From Trebonia sp963811335 (GTDB lineage: Bacteria; Actinomycetota; Actinomycetes; Streptosporangiales; Streptosporangiaceae): a DNA stretch of 64,000 nucleotides. Numbering within the stretch: position 1 is the first letter of the stretch; each line of letters begins with the position of its first letter. Below, one piece after another: positions 1-8,682 of this stretch. The notes under the pieces are model-generated. The model saw nothing but the letters and a program-made list of their open reading frames with translations. It searched no databases and had not been told where the DNA came from. The stretch is taken from assembly GCA_963811335.1 (NCBI GenBank), contig CAWERB010000030.1, positions 186,001 to 250,000 of the forward strand, written 5' to 3'. A program made the translations under genes and the position numbers.

Positions 1-2
1 CC

Positions 3-1103
3 CGGGCACCGCACGTCGGCTGGGAAGTCACCGACCTGCAGCTCGACGAGCCCAAGGCGCACGAGGTCCGGGTCAAGATCATGGCGGCCGGCCTCTGCCA
101 CTCCGACGACCACATCACCACCGGCGACGCCCCCATCCGGCTGCCGGTCGTGGGCGGGCACGAGGGCGCGGGCATCGTGGAGTCCGTCGGCCCTGACGTG
201 CAGCGCGTCAAGCCAGGCGACAAGATCGTGCTGTCCTACATCCCGGCCTGCGGCGCCTGCCGGCCCTGCTCGACCGGGCACCAGAACATGTGCGTCAAGG
301 GGCTCAACGCCGGCACCGGCATGTTCGAGGACGGCACCTGGCGGTTCCACGAAGGCGAGACGGACATCGGCGGGTTCTGCACGCTCGGCACCTTCTCGCA
401 GTACGCGGTCGTGTCTGAGTGGGCGACCGTGCCGTTGCGCGAGGACTTCCAGGACATCCCGTGGGAGCTGCTGTGCCTGGTGGGCTGCGGCGTGCCGACC
501 GGCTGGGGTTCCTCGGTGCACGCGGCCGGCGTGCAGGCCGGCGACACCGTGGTGATCTTCGGCGCCGGCGGCGTGGGCAGCAACGCGGTGCAGGGCGCCA
601 GGTTCGCGGGCGCCAAGAACGTGGTCGTGGTCGACCCGGTCGAGTTCAAGCGGGACATGGCGGTCAATGTCTTCGGCGCCACGCACGCCTTCGCCACCGC
701 CAAGGAGGCGCAGGACTTCGTGCGGGAGACCACCTGGGGGCAGCTGGCCGACCACGCGATCATGACGCCCGGCGCGGTCACCGAGGAGATGGTGCAGGCC
801 GCGGTGATGATGACCGGCAAGGGCGGCAAGGTGACGATCACCGCGGTCGGGCACATCAACGAGCGCGCCGTGCACGTGCACGCGGGCCTGCTGATCGGCT
901 ACATGCGCCAGGTCCGCGGCGCGCTGTTCGGCGACAGCAACCCGCTGTACGACATCCCGATGCTGCTCGGCCTGTACAAGTCGGGCCAGCTCAAGCTGGA
1001 CGAGCTGGTGACCCGCAAGTACTCGCTCGACCAGGTGAACCAGGCCTACCAGGACATGAACGACGGCAAGAACATCCGCGGCGTGATCATCCACGAGCAT
1101 TAG
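3..1103 (+). CDS. NDMA-dependent (mycofactocin-type) alcohol dehydrogenase, 5' end outside window
   Basis: Zinc-containing medium-chain alcohol dehydrogenase of the class that holds its nicotinamide cofactor tightly and is assayed with N,N-dimethyl-4-nitrosoaniline; family members are thought to hand electrons to mycofactocin. The frame is open from base 3, so a short N-terminal part lies upstream of the window. Catalytic zinc ligands are visible in GLCHSD, GHEGAG and GCGVPTG, the four structural cysteines in CGACRPCSTGHQNMC, and the nucleotide-binding loop in GAGGVGSN. The C-terminus (NIRGVII) is the usual one. A second member lies at 34217-35356. No mycofactocin genes are in view, so that link is family knowledge only. 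Confidence 0.9.
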   Translation, partial: RAPHVGWEVTDLQLDEPKAHEVRVKIMAAGLCHSDDHITTGDAPIRLPVVGGHEGAGIVESVGPDVQRVKPGDKIVLSYIPACGACRPCSTGHQNMCVKGLNAGTGMFEDGTWRFHEGETDIGGFCTLGTFSQYAVVSEWATVPLREDFQDIPWELLCLVGCGVPTGWGSSVHAAGVQAGDTVVIFGAGGVGSNAVQGARFAGAKNVVVVDPVEFKRDMAVNVFGATHAFATAKEAQDFVRETTWGQLADHAIMTPGAVTEEMVQAAVMMTGKGGKVTITAVGHINERAVHVHAGLLIGYMRQVRGALFGDSNPLYDIPMLLGLYKSGQLKLDELVTRKYSLDQVNQAYQDMNDGKNIRGVIIHEH

Positions 1104-1244
1104 GACCGCGCGCCTGCGCCATGGGTCCAGCGCCGTGCGGTCGCTGGCACGCCGCCGGCACGGTACTGTGCGTCGAGGTGATTTCCCCTGTCCAGCCCGA
1201 CACGTCCAGCCCCAGGGCCGGTGAGCCGCGCTCAGGTGAGCGCA

Positions 1245-2204
1245 ATGCCCAAGGCCGAGCTTCACCTGCACATCGAGGGCACGCTCGAACCAGAGCTCGC
1301 GTTCGACCTTGCCACGCGCAACGGCGTCGGCCTGCGCTACGCCGACGCCGAGGCGCTGGGCCGCGCCTATCAGTTCAGCGACCTGAGCTCGTTCCTCGCC
1401 CTGTACTACGAGTGCATGGCCGTGCTGCGCACCGCCGAGGACTTCGCCGACCTGGCCACCGCCTACCTTGACCGGGCCAGCGCCGACGGCGTGACGCGGG
1501 TGGAGATGTTCTTCGACCCGCAGATGCACCTGTCCCGCGGCGTTCCGCTGACCGAGGTCATCGGCGGCCTGCGGGCCGCCGCCGACGGCAAGCGCCGCCA
1601 GCGGGAGGCCCGCACGCCGGGCTCATCGCCTGCTTCCTGCGCGACCTCGGGCCCGCCGACGCGGCGGCGACGCTGGAGGCCCTGGCCGGGCACGCCGGCG
1701 AACTGCTCGGCGTGGGGCTCGACTCGGCCGAGGTCGGCTACCCGCCCGGCGACTTCGCCCGGGTATTCGACGACGCCCGGGCGCTCGGGCTGCACACCGT
1801 CGCGCACGCCGGCGAGGAGGGGCCGCCCGAGTACGTGTGGCAGGCGCTCGACCTGCTCGGCGTGGAACGGGTCGACCATGGCATCCGCAGCGTCGAGGAC
1901 CCCGCGCTGCTGCGGCGGCTGGCGGCCGACCGTACCCCGCTGACCGTCTGCCCGCTGTCGAACGTCCGGTTGCGCTGCGTCGAGGCCATTGCCAGCCACC
2001 CGATCCCCAAGCTGCTTGAGGCAGGCGTTCACGTCACGGTCAACTCCGACGACCCCGCCTACTTCGGCGGCTACATCGCCGACAACTACCTGGCGCTCGC
2101 CGAAGGGCTCAACCTGGGCCACGACACCCTCGCCGCGCTCGCCGCGAACTCCCTGGCCGCCTGCCTGGACCGCCCGTTATCCCGCGCTGGCCTGCGATGA
2201 GTAA
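1245..2204 (+). pseudogene. Adenine/adenosine deaminase family protein, two frameshifts
   Basis: Metal-dependent purine deaminase (TIM-barrel amidohydrolase). The N-terminal HLHIEGTLEPEL is the form found in adenine deaminases rather than classical adenosine deaminases, so adenine is the more likely substrate (inference). HAGEE (catalytic Glu), VDHGIRS and NSDDPAYF complete the active site. The frame changes once near 1600-1622 and again near 2178, after which the expected C-terminus ends at 2204. Between shifts the protein is normal, so sequence error is as likely as inactivation. ATG 1245 is chosen over an upstream GTG at 1221 because homologues begin MPKAELHLH and AGGTGAG lies just before it. 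Confidence 0.8.
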
Positions 2205-2254
2205 TCCAGGGCCGCGCGGCGAGGAATGCGAGGGGCCCGAGGCACTCGCGGCAC

Positions 2255-3320
2255 TTAGCCGGCGAGGAAACGGGTCACGTCCGCGGCGTCGGTGTCAAGC
2301 GCCGCCACGGTATCGGTACCGAGCTCGCTGAACGGTGCGAGGACAACGCGGCCCCGGGTGATCGTCCAGGTGGCCACGGCCCGGCCGTCGGCCAGCGCGA
2401 ACGGGCGGAACACCCCGTTGTCGGTGACGACGTGACGGTGCGGGCCGATGATGGGGTCCCGGGAGGCCCAGCCGAGCAGCAGCGGGTCGAAGGCGCCGAG
2501 CAGCCGCGGCGGCGGCAGCACGGCGGCGGCGCGCTCCGGTGGCGGCCGGCAGCTCGGCCAGGCCGTCAGGGCGCTGCAGCGCGCCGCACCTGGCCAGTCC
2601 GGTCCGGGCGTCGCGCAGCCCGATGCCTGCCCACTTGGCGAGGTCGGCGTCGCCTGCCGGGGCGTGCCCGGCGAGGTAGCGCCTGGCCAGCTCGCCGAGC
2701 GCCGCCTCGCGGTCCAACGGTGGCGGCGGCGCGCCAAGCCAGTCCGCGGTCAGCACGAACGCCTGGTCCTTGCCGGCCATCGGGCCGCGCACGATCAGGC
2801 CGCGGATGCTGGCCAGCACCAGGACGTGCACCAGCGCCTGGCCCTCGGTCCGCACGCCGGCGGCGGCGACCCGCTCGCGCAGCTGAGCCCGGGTCTGCGG
2901 GCCATCGTTCGCCAAAGCGGCCCGCAGGGCAGCCACCCCCCGTTCCGCGTCATCCGGCGGCACCCCTTCCTGGGCGAGCCTGCGGGCGCTGCCTGTTTGC
3001 AGCTGCGGGTTGGTCAGCGGGTGCAGCCACCAGTAGTCCTCGGTGCTGACCAGGTGCAGCGTTCCGCGGTTGAGCCAGCTGACCACCAGCGAGCGGCGTG
3101 CGAGCGCGGCGTCGACGTCCGCGGCGGACAGTCCCGCCGACCGCGCCCGGACGGTCAGCCGCGCGCCGCGCGGATCCTGCGCCTGCACGGCGAGCAGCCG
3201 CCTTGTCACGTCCTCGGCGCTGCCCGCCGGGTCGCCGCACAGCAGCTGAGCCGCGCACCGCTGCGCGGTCACGGCCAGCTCCTCGGCGCTCGGAGCGGCC
3301 AGGAATCTCGAAGTGCTCAC
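2255..3320 (-). pseudogene. Winged-helix (HTH_42/AlkZ-like) DNA glycosylase, one frameshift
   Basis: Member of the HTH_42 superfamily that includes the interstrand-crosslink and alkylpurine glycosylases AlkZ/AlkX and YcaQ. The N-terminal part contains VQAQDPRGARL, whose Q-x-Q triplet matches the catalytic motif of AlkZ-type enzymes, and SWLNRGTLHLV. The C-terminal part (LLGAFDPLLLGW, NGVFRPFALADG) is in another frame, with the shift in a G/C-rich stretch around 2510-2560. Corrected length is about 355 residues, normal for the family. It probably removes alkylated bases; the exact substrate cannot be told. No partner gene is coupled to it. Confidence 0.75.
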
Positions 3321-3772
3321 TGCCGGCGACTTTACCGCCCACCACCGACGATGGGTTGCGGTCCTCGGTCACTCAGCACGCCGGCGTGAAGATCATCCAG
3401 TCCAGCCACCGCACGTATCGTCTCCCCACCCGGGCCAATGAGGAAAGCTTGAGTGCAGATCCGACCACGCGGGGGCAAGCGACAAGTTGCCCACACGCGA
3501 AACCCCGCCGGTTCACCATTGAGGTGAGCGTAGACCGGTAACCCGCTGGCGGTCCCAGCTGGAGTAAGGGAGACCCCGAAACGCCAGGCATCCGCCGGCC
3601 GCCGCGCCCGCAACTCGCGGCGCGCGCCACCTAGCCAAGCACCCGGCCGCTCAGCGATGGAAGGACGACGGAAACGGCCCCAGGGTCGCCCGCAAGCCGC
3701 CCGCGCAGTTGCGCACCGACGACGGCACCACGTATGGAAACCCGGCAATCGCCGCTACCAAATTTTGGGCGA
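3321..3772. other. Gene-less stretch between convergently ended and divergent neighbours
   Basis: About 450 bases without a convincing gene. The open frames on the minus strand here have no recognisable family, no ribosome site and erratic third-position composition, and I see no strong hairpin, repeat or promoter. Confidence 0.5.
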
Positions 3773-4723
3773 TTAGCCGTCCAGCTGCGCCGGGCTCATG
3801 TTGGCGCCGCTGATGACGACGGCGACGCGCTCGCCTGGCGCGGGCCGGTACGCGCCGGTGAGCAGCGCCGCGACGCCGACCGCGGCGGCCGGCTCGGCCG
3901 CGATGCGCGCCGTTTGCCACAGCGCCGCTTGCGCGTGACGGATGGCGTCGTCGCCCACCAGCAGCACGTCCTGCACGTAGGCCTGGGTGATCGGGAAGAC
4001 CAGCTCGCCGACGCGGCGCGGGGCAAGGGCGTCCACGGCGATGCTGCCGGCCGGGGCGTCGACCGGCGCGCCAGCCGCCCGGGCGCGGGTGAGTGTCGGC
4101 GCGCCGTCGGGCTCCACGCCGATGACGCGGGCGGTGCCCGCGAAGTACGACGCGATCCCGGCGATGAGGCCGCCGCCGCCGACCGGGGCGAGCACCGTGT
4201 CAAGCGGCCCCGCCTGGCCGGCCAGCTCAAGGCCGAGCGTGGCCTGGCCGAGTATGGTCAGCCGGTCATCGAAGGCGTGCACGCTCACCGCGCCGGACGT
4301 CTCGGTCCACCGCTCGGCGGCCTCAAGCGCGTCGGCGTACCGGTCGCCCGCGATCACCAGGTCGGCGAGCTGGCGGATGCGCTCGATCTTGGCCGGGGAC
4401 GACACCGTCGGCACGAAGATCCTGGCCGGGATGCCAAGCCGGCGCGCGGCATACGCGACGGCGACGCCGTGGTTGCCGCCAGACGCGGCCACCACCCCGG
4501 CCGGCGGCACGTCCCGCAGGAGCAGGTTCGTGAACGCGCCGCGGGCCTTAAATGAGCCCGCGCACTGCAGCTGCTCCAGCTTGAGTATCACCGGGCCAAC
4601 CGGGTCCAGGTCGAGCTCGACCACCGGCGTCCGGCGCACGTAGGGGCGGATGGTGTCGTAGGCGCGCTCGATCTCGTCGCGAGCGAGCATGAGATGCTGG
4701 ACGACCCGCATGTCACCAGTCAC
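3773..4723 (-). CDS. Threonine/serine dehydratase (PLP-dependent, TRPS-like fold)
   Basis: PLP enzyme that eliminates water and ammonia from threonine or serine. The Schiff-base lysine sits in SFKARGAFTN, the substrate loop is SGGNHG and the phosphate-binding loop is GGGGLIAG. At 316 residues it has no C-terminal regulatory ACT domain, so it resembles the catabolic type. The start is GTG 4723: AAGGAGG lies nine bases upstream, while ATG 4711 would be too far from it. This makes the gene overlap the ArsR gene by 11 bases, suggesting translational coupling in one transcript. Whether threonine, serine or hydroxyaspartate is the true substrate is open. Confidence 0.85.
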   Translation of the reverse strand: MTGDMRVVQHLMLARDEIERAYDTIRPYVRRTPVVELDLDPVGPVILKLEQLQCAGSFKARGAFTNLLLRDVPPAGVVAASGGNHGVAVAYAARRLGIPARIFVPTVSSPAKIERIRQLADLVIAGDRYADALEAAERWTETSGAVSVHAFDDRLTILGQATLGLELAGQAGPLDTVLAPVGGGGLIAGIASYFAGTARVIGVEPDGAPTLTRARAAGAPVDAPAGSIAVDALAPRRVGELVFPITQAYVQDVLLVGDDAIRHAQAALWQTARIAAEPAAAVGVAALLTGAYRPAPGERVAVVISGANMSPAQLDG

Positions 4724-5015
4724 CGGACAGTACCTCCTTCGCCTGGGCGATGCGGTCCTCGTCGCGCTTGTAGAAGACCCACTGCTTGATCTTCTTGCCC
4801 CTGACCAGACCCGCGCGCGACAGCAGCTTGAGGTGCTCGCCGCAAGTCGGGGCGCTGACGCCCAGCTTCTCCGCGATGAACAGCGCGCACACGCCGTCCT
4901 CGCTCAGGTCGCCTTCGCTTTGCGGCGGGAAATTGGCCACCGGCTCACGCAGCCACTCCAGGACCTGAAGGCGCTTCTCGTTGCCTAGCGCCTTAATGAG
5001 GTCCACGTCAAGCAC
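4713..5015 (-). CDS. ArsR-family winged-helix regulator
   Basis: Small (100 residues) HTH regulator. The start MLDVDLIKALGNEKRLQVLEW is the usual first helix of ArsR proteins, and CGEHLKLLSRAGLV is the recognition helix and wing start. Cysteines occur at CALFIAEK and TCGEHL, but no complete metal site such as CVC is present, so it may sense a small molecule. It is the first gene of a two-gene unit with the PLP dehydratase, which it may control along with itself (inference from overlap). The upstream region 5016-5237 is shared with the divergent small membrane protein gene. Confidence 0.85.
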   Translation of the reverse strand: MLDVDLIKALGNEKRLQVLEWLREPVANFPPQSEGDLSEDGVCALFIAEKLGVSAPTCGEHLKLLSRAGLVRGKKIKQWVFYKRDEDRIAQAKEVLSGDW

Positions 5016-5237
5016 TAAGCCATTATGGCAAATAGCTAACTAGCTGTCCATGCCTGGGACCGGGGCTCCACCCATCAGGTCAGGGAAGTCCCCGATGCCG
5101 GCTCCGGCTTACCTAGCGGCACACCAGGGTTCGAACCGGGCTGATCCCGATGGCCGGACGCGAGCCGCCGGCGGCACTCTTGAACTGTGAGCGCCGCACC
5201 CGGCGCCCCGCCGACCGCGCAACCGGAGACTATCATC

Positions 5238-5396
5238 ATGTCCGCGATCATCGCCCTCGTCCTTCTCGTCGTCGTCGCCATCCTGGCCGTGACTTTCCTT
5301 AGCGCGGTCATCCACCTGCTGTTCTCGCCGTGGATCCTGCTCGCGGCCATCGGCGTCTTCGCCTGGGTCAAGCTCCGGCCGCGCCGGACCAACTAG
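5238..5396 (+). CDS. Small one- or two-pass membrane protein
   Basis: Predicted 52-residue protein that is almost entirely hydrophobic: MSAIIALVLLVVVAILAVTF forms one membrane segment, ILLAAIGVFAWV a probable second, and it ends in a basic tail KLRPRRTN. ATG 5238 is chosen because GGAG lies nine bases upstream; an in-frame GTG at 5187 would add an uncharacteristic proline-rich leader. A strong terminator follows directly, which supports a real, separately transcribed gene. The function is unknown; such short membrane proteins are often envelope-stress or regulatory peptides, but nothing here shows that. Confidence 0.65.
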   Translation: MSAIIALVLLVVVAILAVTFLSAVIHLLFSPWILLAAIGVFAWVKLRPRRTN

Positions 5397-5404
5397 CAGC
5401 ACCC

Positions 5405-5441
5405 AAGCCGCCCGGCGGGCCATCCGGCCGCCGGGCGGCTT
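5405..5441 (+). terminator. Intrinsic terminator after the small membrane protein gene
   Basis: Perfect 14-bp inverted repeat (arms 5405-5418 and 5428-5441, AAGCCGCCCGGCGG and its complement) with a nine-base loop, followed by TTTCTC. It starts nine bases after the stop codon of the small membrane protein gene. Confidence 0.8.
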
Positions 5442-5600
5442 TCTCATGTGCCGGAGCGGGGCGCCGACGCTGACCGCGTTGGCGGACACGATGGCGGCGA
5501 TGGCGAGCCAGTCGGCCGGCCCGAGCGGCTGGCCGAGCACTACTAGGCCGCGGCTAAGGCGCCGAATCCCGGGCCAGTTGCGCCGCCGGGCGCCGCCCGG
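5440..5600 (-). pseudogene. C-terminal remnant of an EamA/RhtA-type transporter (tentative)
   Basis: On the minus strand the translation LVVLGQPLGPADWLAIAAIV resembles the end of EamA/DMT family exporters (GQ/EPL-x-x-x-x-WLAIA pattern). Upstream the match continues only as ALAAA in another frame and then fades. No start codon and no room for a full ten-helix protein exist, so this is a fragment. The family call rests on about 30 residues. Confidence 0.35.
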
Positions 5601-5733
5601 CCGGGCTGAGCGTCCCGCCGGCGATCTGCGCGGACGGCTGCGGCTGCCCGGGCCTGCCTCACGATGGCGGTCACGGGCGCTTCCGGCCGGCCGCGCGGTA
5701 ACCTGGGCCGCAGCCGCCGGCCGCCGGCCGCCT

Positions 5734-5874
5734 CATGATCACGGTAACTTTTGCTTCCGCGGAACTTTTGCGCCGTATGAGTGTGCAGAAGTACCGCGAT
5801 CATGAAATCTCGTGCTGCCCGGGCTGTTGCCGGCGCCCGTTGTCATGCCCGGCGACACTGGGTAGCGAGATTTC
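5734..5874. repeat. Compound inverted-repeat element in intergenic DNA
   Basis: Two overlapping inverted repeats. The first pairs CATGATCACGGTAACTTTTG (5734 onward) with 5785-5804 imperfectly over about 20 bp. The second pairs GAAATCTCG (5804-5812) with CGAGATTTC (5866-5874) perfectly. The DNA is less GC-rich than its surroundings. The layout resembles a small non-coding mobile repeat or a structured intergenic element; no ends or target duplications are clear. Confidence 0.45.
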
Positions 5875-5980
5875 CGGGCTGATCAGGCGTTGCCGGTAGC
5901 TTCGATCGTGCGGCGGCGTGTGAGGGTACGGGCGTGTCCCCTATATAGCTGGCGTAACGGGACATAACCAAGCCTCAGGC

Positions 5981-6562
5981 TCAGGCCGACGCGGTCCGGG
6001 GTGCGCTCGCGGGCGGCCGCAGTCCGTCCATGACCACGGCGAGCACGCGGTCGCGCTGCGCGGCGCCCGCCGCGCCGGGCGGGACGTCCTGCATGCTCCG
6101 CATCAGGCCCTTGAGCAGCACGATCAGGTCCGGCATAGTGACGTCGGGGCGGACCGCGCCGGCCAGCTGCGCGCGGTGCAGCAGCTCGCCGAACGCCTCC
6201 AGCAGGTCCTGCTGCACGGCCCCGTCGACCGCGATGGCATCGGGCAGGTCCCGCTTCGCCGCCGCTTCCTCGCCCATCCTGCCGAGAAAGCCGAAGAAGG
6301 CGGCACCAGGGTCGCCGGCGGCGCCCCGCCGGCGCGCGTCGTCGATGAGGTCGCGGACCCGCGCGTCGACGACGGCCTCGAACAGCGCCTCCTTGGACGG
6401 GAAGTGCCGGTACACCGTGCCAGGGCCCACCCCCGCCAGGGCCGCGATCTCATCGAGCGGCACGCCGTAACCGCTGGCGGCGAACGCCTCGCGCGCGGCG
6501 CGCAGCACCTTCTCCCGGTTGCGCTGCGCGTCGGCGCGCAGCGAGCGCTCACCCGGCGACAA
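5981..6562 (-). CDS. TetR-family transcriptional regulator
   Basis: 193-residue regulator with the typical N-terminal HTH: AREAFAASGYGVPLDEIAAL then GVGPGTVYRHFPSKEALFEA (about residues 25-65), followed by a divergent ligand-binding domain. The best start is TTG at 6562; no ATG or GTG is in frame before the HTH. It is divergent from a SnoaL-like gene 60 bp away, which it probably represses (usual arrangement for the family; inference). Its ligand is unknown. Confidence 0.85.
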   Translation of the reverse strand: MSPGERSLRADAQRNREKVLRAAREAFAASGYGVPLDEIAALAGVGPGTVYRHFPSKEALFEAVVDARVRDLIDDARRRGAAGDPGAAFFGFLGRMGEEAAAKRDLPDAIAVDGAVQQDLLEAFGELLHRAQLAGAVRPDVTMPDLIVLLKGLMRSMQDVPPGAAGAAQRDRVLAVVMDGLRPPASAPRTASA

Positions 6563-6571
6563 ACGGGGCGC

Positions 6572-6606
6572 TCGTTCCGTATAGTGTAAGTGGAGTCATC
6601 GTTCCG
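6572..6606. promoter_or_regulatory. Direct repeat in the TetR/SnoaL divergent promoter region
   Basis: TCGTTCCG occurs at 6572-6579 and again at 6599-6606, 27 bp apart, bracketing a TATAGT that could be a -10 box. The repeat sits between the divergent starts and is the only repeated motif there, so it is the candidate TetR binding region. Confidence 0.4.
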
Positions 6607-6622
6607 ATTATAGGAGGACAAC

Positions 6623-7060
6623 ATGTCCCGCACGCCACGCGAGGTGGCCGAGCTGGTACGGAAGATGGTGGCCGGCGAGGGAGTGGTCTTCGCCGACCTG
6701 TTCGCCGCCGACGGGGTTCTCACCTACCCGTTCGCCTTCCCAGGCCAGCCGCCGGAGCTGCGCGGCCGCGACGCGATCCGCGCCTACTTCGCGCAGATAT
6801 CCGGGCGGCGCGCGGCCTTCGTCATGGAGGGCGTCGACGCCGTGATCCGCGAGACCGACGACCCGGAGGTGGTGGTCACCGAGATCACGCACCACGGCCA
6901 TTCCACCGTGACGGACGCGCCGTACCAGCTCAAGGCCCTGGGCGTGATCCGGGTACGAGACGGCGAGATCGTCCGCTACGACGACTACATGAACCCGCTC
7001 GCCTTGGCCACGCTATTCGGCCGCACCAGGGAGCTCGCGGCCGCGCTCGCCGAGGCGTGA
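6623..7060 (+). CDS. SnoaL-like / NTF2-fold protein
   Basis: 145-residue protein of the nuclear transport factor 2 fold (ketosteroid isomerase/SnoaL group). It shows the expected order: an N-terminal helix, FADLFAADGVLTYPF, RGRDAIRAYFAQI, and IRVRDGEIVRYDDYMNP near the end. These proteins are small isomerases, hydrolases or binding proteins; no catalytic assignment can be made. AGGAGG lies five bases before ATG 6623. It is probably controlled by the divergent TetR protein. Two exact copies of an 11-bp unit follow, the first beginning on the last base of the stop codon. Confidence 0.8.
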   Translation: MSRTPREVAELVRKMVAGEGVVFADLFAADGVLTYPFAFPGQPPELRGRDAIRAYFAQISGRRAAFVMEGVDAVIRETDDPEVVVTEITHHGHSTVTDAPYQLKALGVIRVRDGEIVRYDDYMNPLALATLFGRTRELAAALAEA

Positions 7061-7081
7061 CCGGGGCGCGACCGGGGCGCG
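7060..7081. repeat. 11-bp tandem duplication at the stop codon
   Basis: ACCGGGGCGCG occurs twice without a spacer (7060-7070, 7071-7081), beginning on the last base of the SnoaL-like gene's stop codon. Confidence 0.8.
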
Positions 7082-7202
7082 ACAAGGTGCGCGATAACGC
7101 GCGTCACAACGCGGGTGACGACGCGTACGGCGGGCGCGGGCGGCGGCGGGCTCACGGGAAAGCCGGTGCCCGCCGCCCCGGCGACCCAGTAGCCTGACGC
7201 TC

Positions 7203-7817
7203 ATGCGCGACGAGACAATCGGCAGTTTCCTCACCCGTCTCGCGGCCCGCAGCGCGGCGCCCGGCGGGGGTGCCACCGGGGCGCTGAACGCCGCGCAGGC
7301 CGCCGCCCTGCTGGCGATGGTCGCCAGGTTCAGCGACGGCCCGCGGTACGACGCTGAGACGGTGGGCCGGGTGCGGGCGGCGGCGGACGGCCTCGCCGAC
7401 GAGGCGGTCGGCCTGGCGGCGGCGGACGAGGCCGCGTTCCAGAAAGTGGTGGCCGCCTACCAGCTGCCCAAGGACACGCCGGGGGCGAAGGCGGCCCGCT
7501 CTGCCGCCATCTCCGACGCGCTCGGCGGCGCGTCGCAGCCGCCGGCCGACCTGATGGCCGCGTCGGTCCGGCTTGTCGGCCTCGCCGAGGACCTGCTTCC
7601 CGTGGCGAACAAGAACGTGACCTCCGATATCGCCTCCGCCGCCGCGGCGATCACCGCGGCCGCACTCATCGCGGCGGTCAACATCCAGGCGAACCTGGCG
7701 GGCATCAAGGACGAGTCCCTGCGGCGCGAGCTGTCCGCGACGGCCGCGCTGGCCCCCGGGGTGACCGACCGGGCCGGCCGGGTGATCGCCGCGATCCGCG
7801 AGGAGATCGCGCAGTGA
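7203..7817 (+). CDS. Cyclodeaminase/cyclohydrolase family protein (FchA/FTCD_C-like)
   Basis: 204-residue all-helical protein of the formiminotransferase-cyclodeaminase C-terminal family, which also includes the stand-alone methenyl-tetrahydrofolate cyclohydrolase FchA of acetogens. The diagnostic APGGG near residue 20, DEAAFQKVVAAY, and ANKNVTSDIASAAAA with NIQANL are present. It overlaps the folD gene by four bases (GTGA), a strong sign of coupled function in one-carbon metabolism. The neighbouring FolD lacks the lysine needed for cyclohydrolase activity, so this protein may supply that step (inference). Cyclodeaminase activity on formimino-tetrahydrofolate is the alternative. Confidence 0.8.
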   Translation: MRDETIGSFLTRLAARSAAPGGGATGALNAAQAAALLAMVARFSDGPRYDAETVGRVRAAADGLADEAVGLAAADEAAFQKVVAAYQLPKDTPGAKAARSAAISDALGGASQPPADLMAASVRLVGLAEDLLPVANKNVTSDIASAAAAITAAALIAAVNIQANLAGIKDESLRRELSATAALAPGVTDRAGRVIAAIREEIAQ

Positions 7818-8656
7818 CCACCTCGCAGCACTGCCGCGATCTCGGCGGGCGGGAGCTCGCCAGGCAGCTGCGGGCCGACGTGGCGGCACGGGCGGCCGAG
7901 CTCGCCGCCGCCGGGCGGCAGCCACGGCTCGCCGTGGTGACCGCCAACGACGACGGCGGCAGCGCCGCCTACGTCAGGTCGATCGCCGCCGCCGCCGACC
8001 GGCACGGCATCGCCTGCGACGTGGTCCGCACCGGCACCAAGGCGGGCATCCTCGCCACGCTGGCCCAGCTGGGCGACGACCCGGAGGTACACGGGATCAT
8101 CCTGCAGACGCCGCTGCCCGAGGACGCGAACCTGGCCGCGCTGGCGGGGGTCATCCCGCCCGCGAAGGACGTGGACGGCGCGAGCCCGGAGTCGATCGGC
8201 CGCCTGGTCGCCGGGCTGCCCGCGTTCGCGCCCGCCACGGCGGAGGCCGTGCTCGCGCTGCTCGACCACTACGGCGTGGAGCTGCACGGCAGGCACGCGG
8301 TGGTGGTTGGCCGCTCGGTGGTGGCCGGCAAGCCGGCCGCGCACCTGCTGCTCGACCGCCATGCCACGGTCACCGTCTGCCACTCGCGCACCGCGGACCT
8401 GCCGGCCATCACCCGCCAGGCCGACGTGCTGGTCGCCGCGACGGGCCGGGCCGGCCTGATCGGCCCCGGCCACGTCTCACCCGGCACCACGGTGATCGAC
8501 GTGGGGACCAACCCGACGGCGGACGGCGGCCTCGCGGGCGACGTGGACCCGGCGGTGGCCGGCGTCGCGGCCGCGCTCACCCCGGTTCCCGGCGGGGTCG
8601 GCCCGGTCACCACGGCGCTGCTGCTCAGCCACGTGGTCCAGGCCGCCACTGGGTGA
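7814..8656 (+). CDS. folD: FolD-family methylene-tetrahydrofolate dehydrogenase lacking the catalytic lysine
   Basis: 280-residue member of the FolD family (NADP-dependent 5,10-methylene-THF dehydrogenase / methenyl-THF cyclohydrolase, cytosolic). IILQTPLP, AKDVDGASP, the VVVGRSVVAGKP nucleotide loop and TPVPGGVGPVT are all present. The active-site motif YVxxK reads YVRSI, so the lysine essential for the cyclohydrolase half-reaction is isoleucine (residue 57). The glutamine and aspartate of the active site remain. GTG 7814 overlaps the stop of the cyclodeaminase-like gene. The likely role is dehydrogenase only, with the upstream protein doing the hydrolysis. A 17-bp tandem repeat covers its stop codon. 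Confidence 0.85.
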   Translation: MTTSQHCRDLGGRELARQLRADVAARAAELAAAGRQPRLAVVTANDDGGSAAYVRSIAAAADRHGIACDVVRTGTKAGILATLAQLGDDPEVHGIILQTPLPEDANLAALAGVIPPAKDVDGASPESIGRLVAGLPAFAPATAEAVLALLDHYGVELHGRHAVVVGRSVVAGKPAAHLLLDRHATVTVCHSRTADLPAITRQADVLVAATGRAGLIGPGHVSPGTTVIDVGTNPTADGGLAGDVDPAVAGVAAALTPVPGGVGPVTTALLLSHVVQAATG

Positions 8657-8682
8657 CCGGCACTGCTGGGTGACCGGCACTG
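8649..8682. repeat. 17-bp tandem duplication covering the folD stop codon
   Basis: CTGGGTGACCGGCACTG is repeated exactly (8649-8665, 8666-8682). The TGA stop of folD lies in the first copy, and a partial third copy (GTGACC) follows. Confidence 0.85.

Noticed and set aside
3332..3748. Minus-strand open frame of 138 codons in the gap
   Set aside because: No ribosome site, no recognisable domain, third-position composition unlike real genes here.
5120..5150. GGTTCGAACC-like sequence suggesting a tRNA T-arm
   Set aside because: Flanking bases do not pair as a T-stem and no acceptor, anticodon or D-arm can be drawn on either strand.
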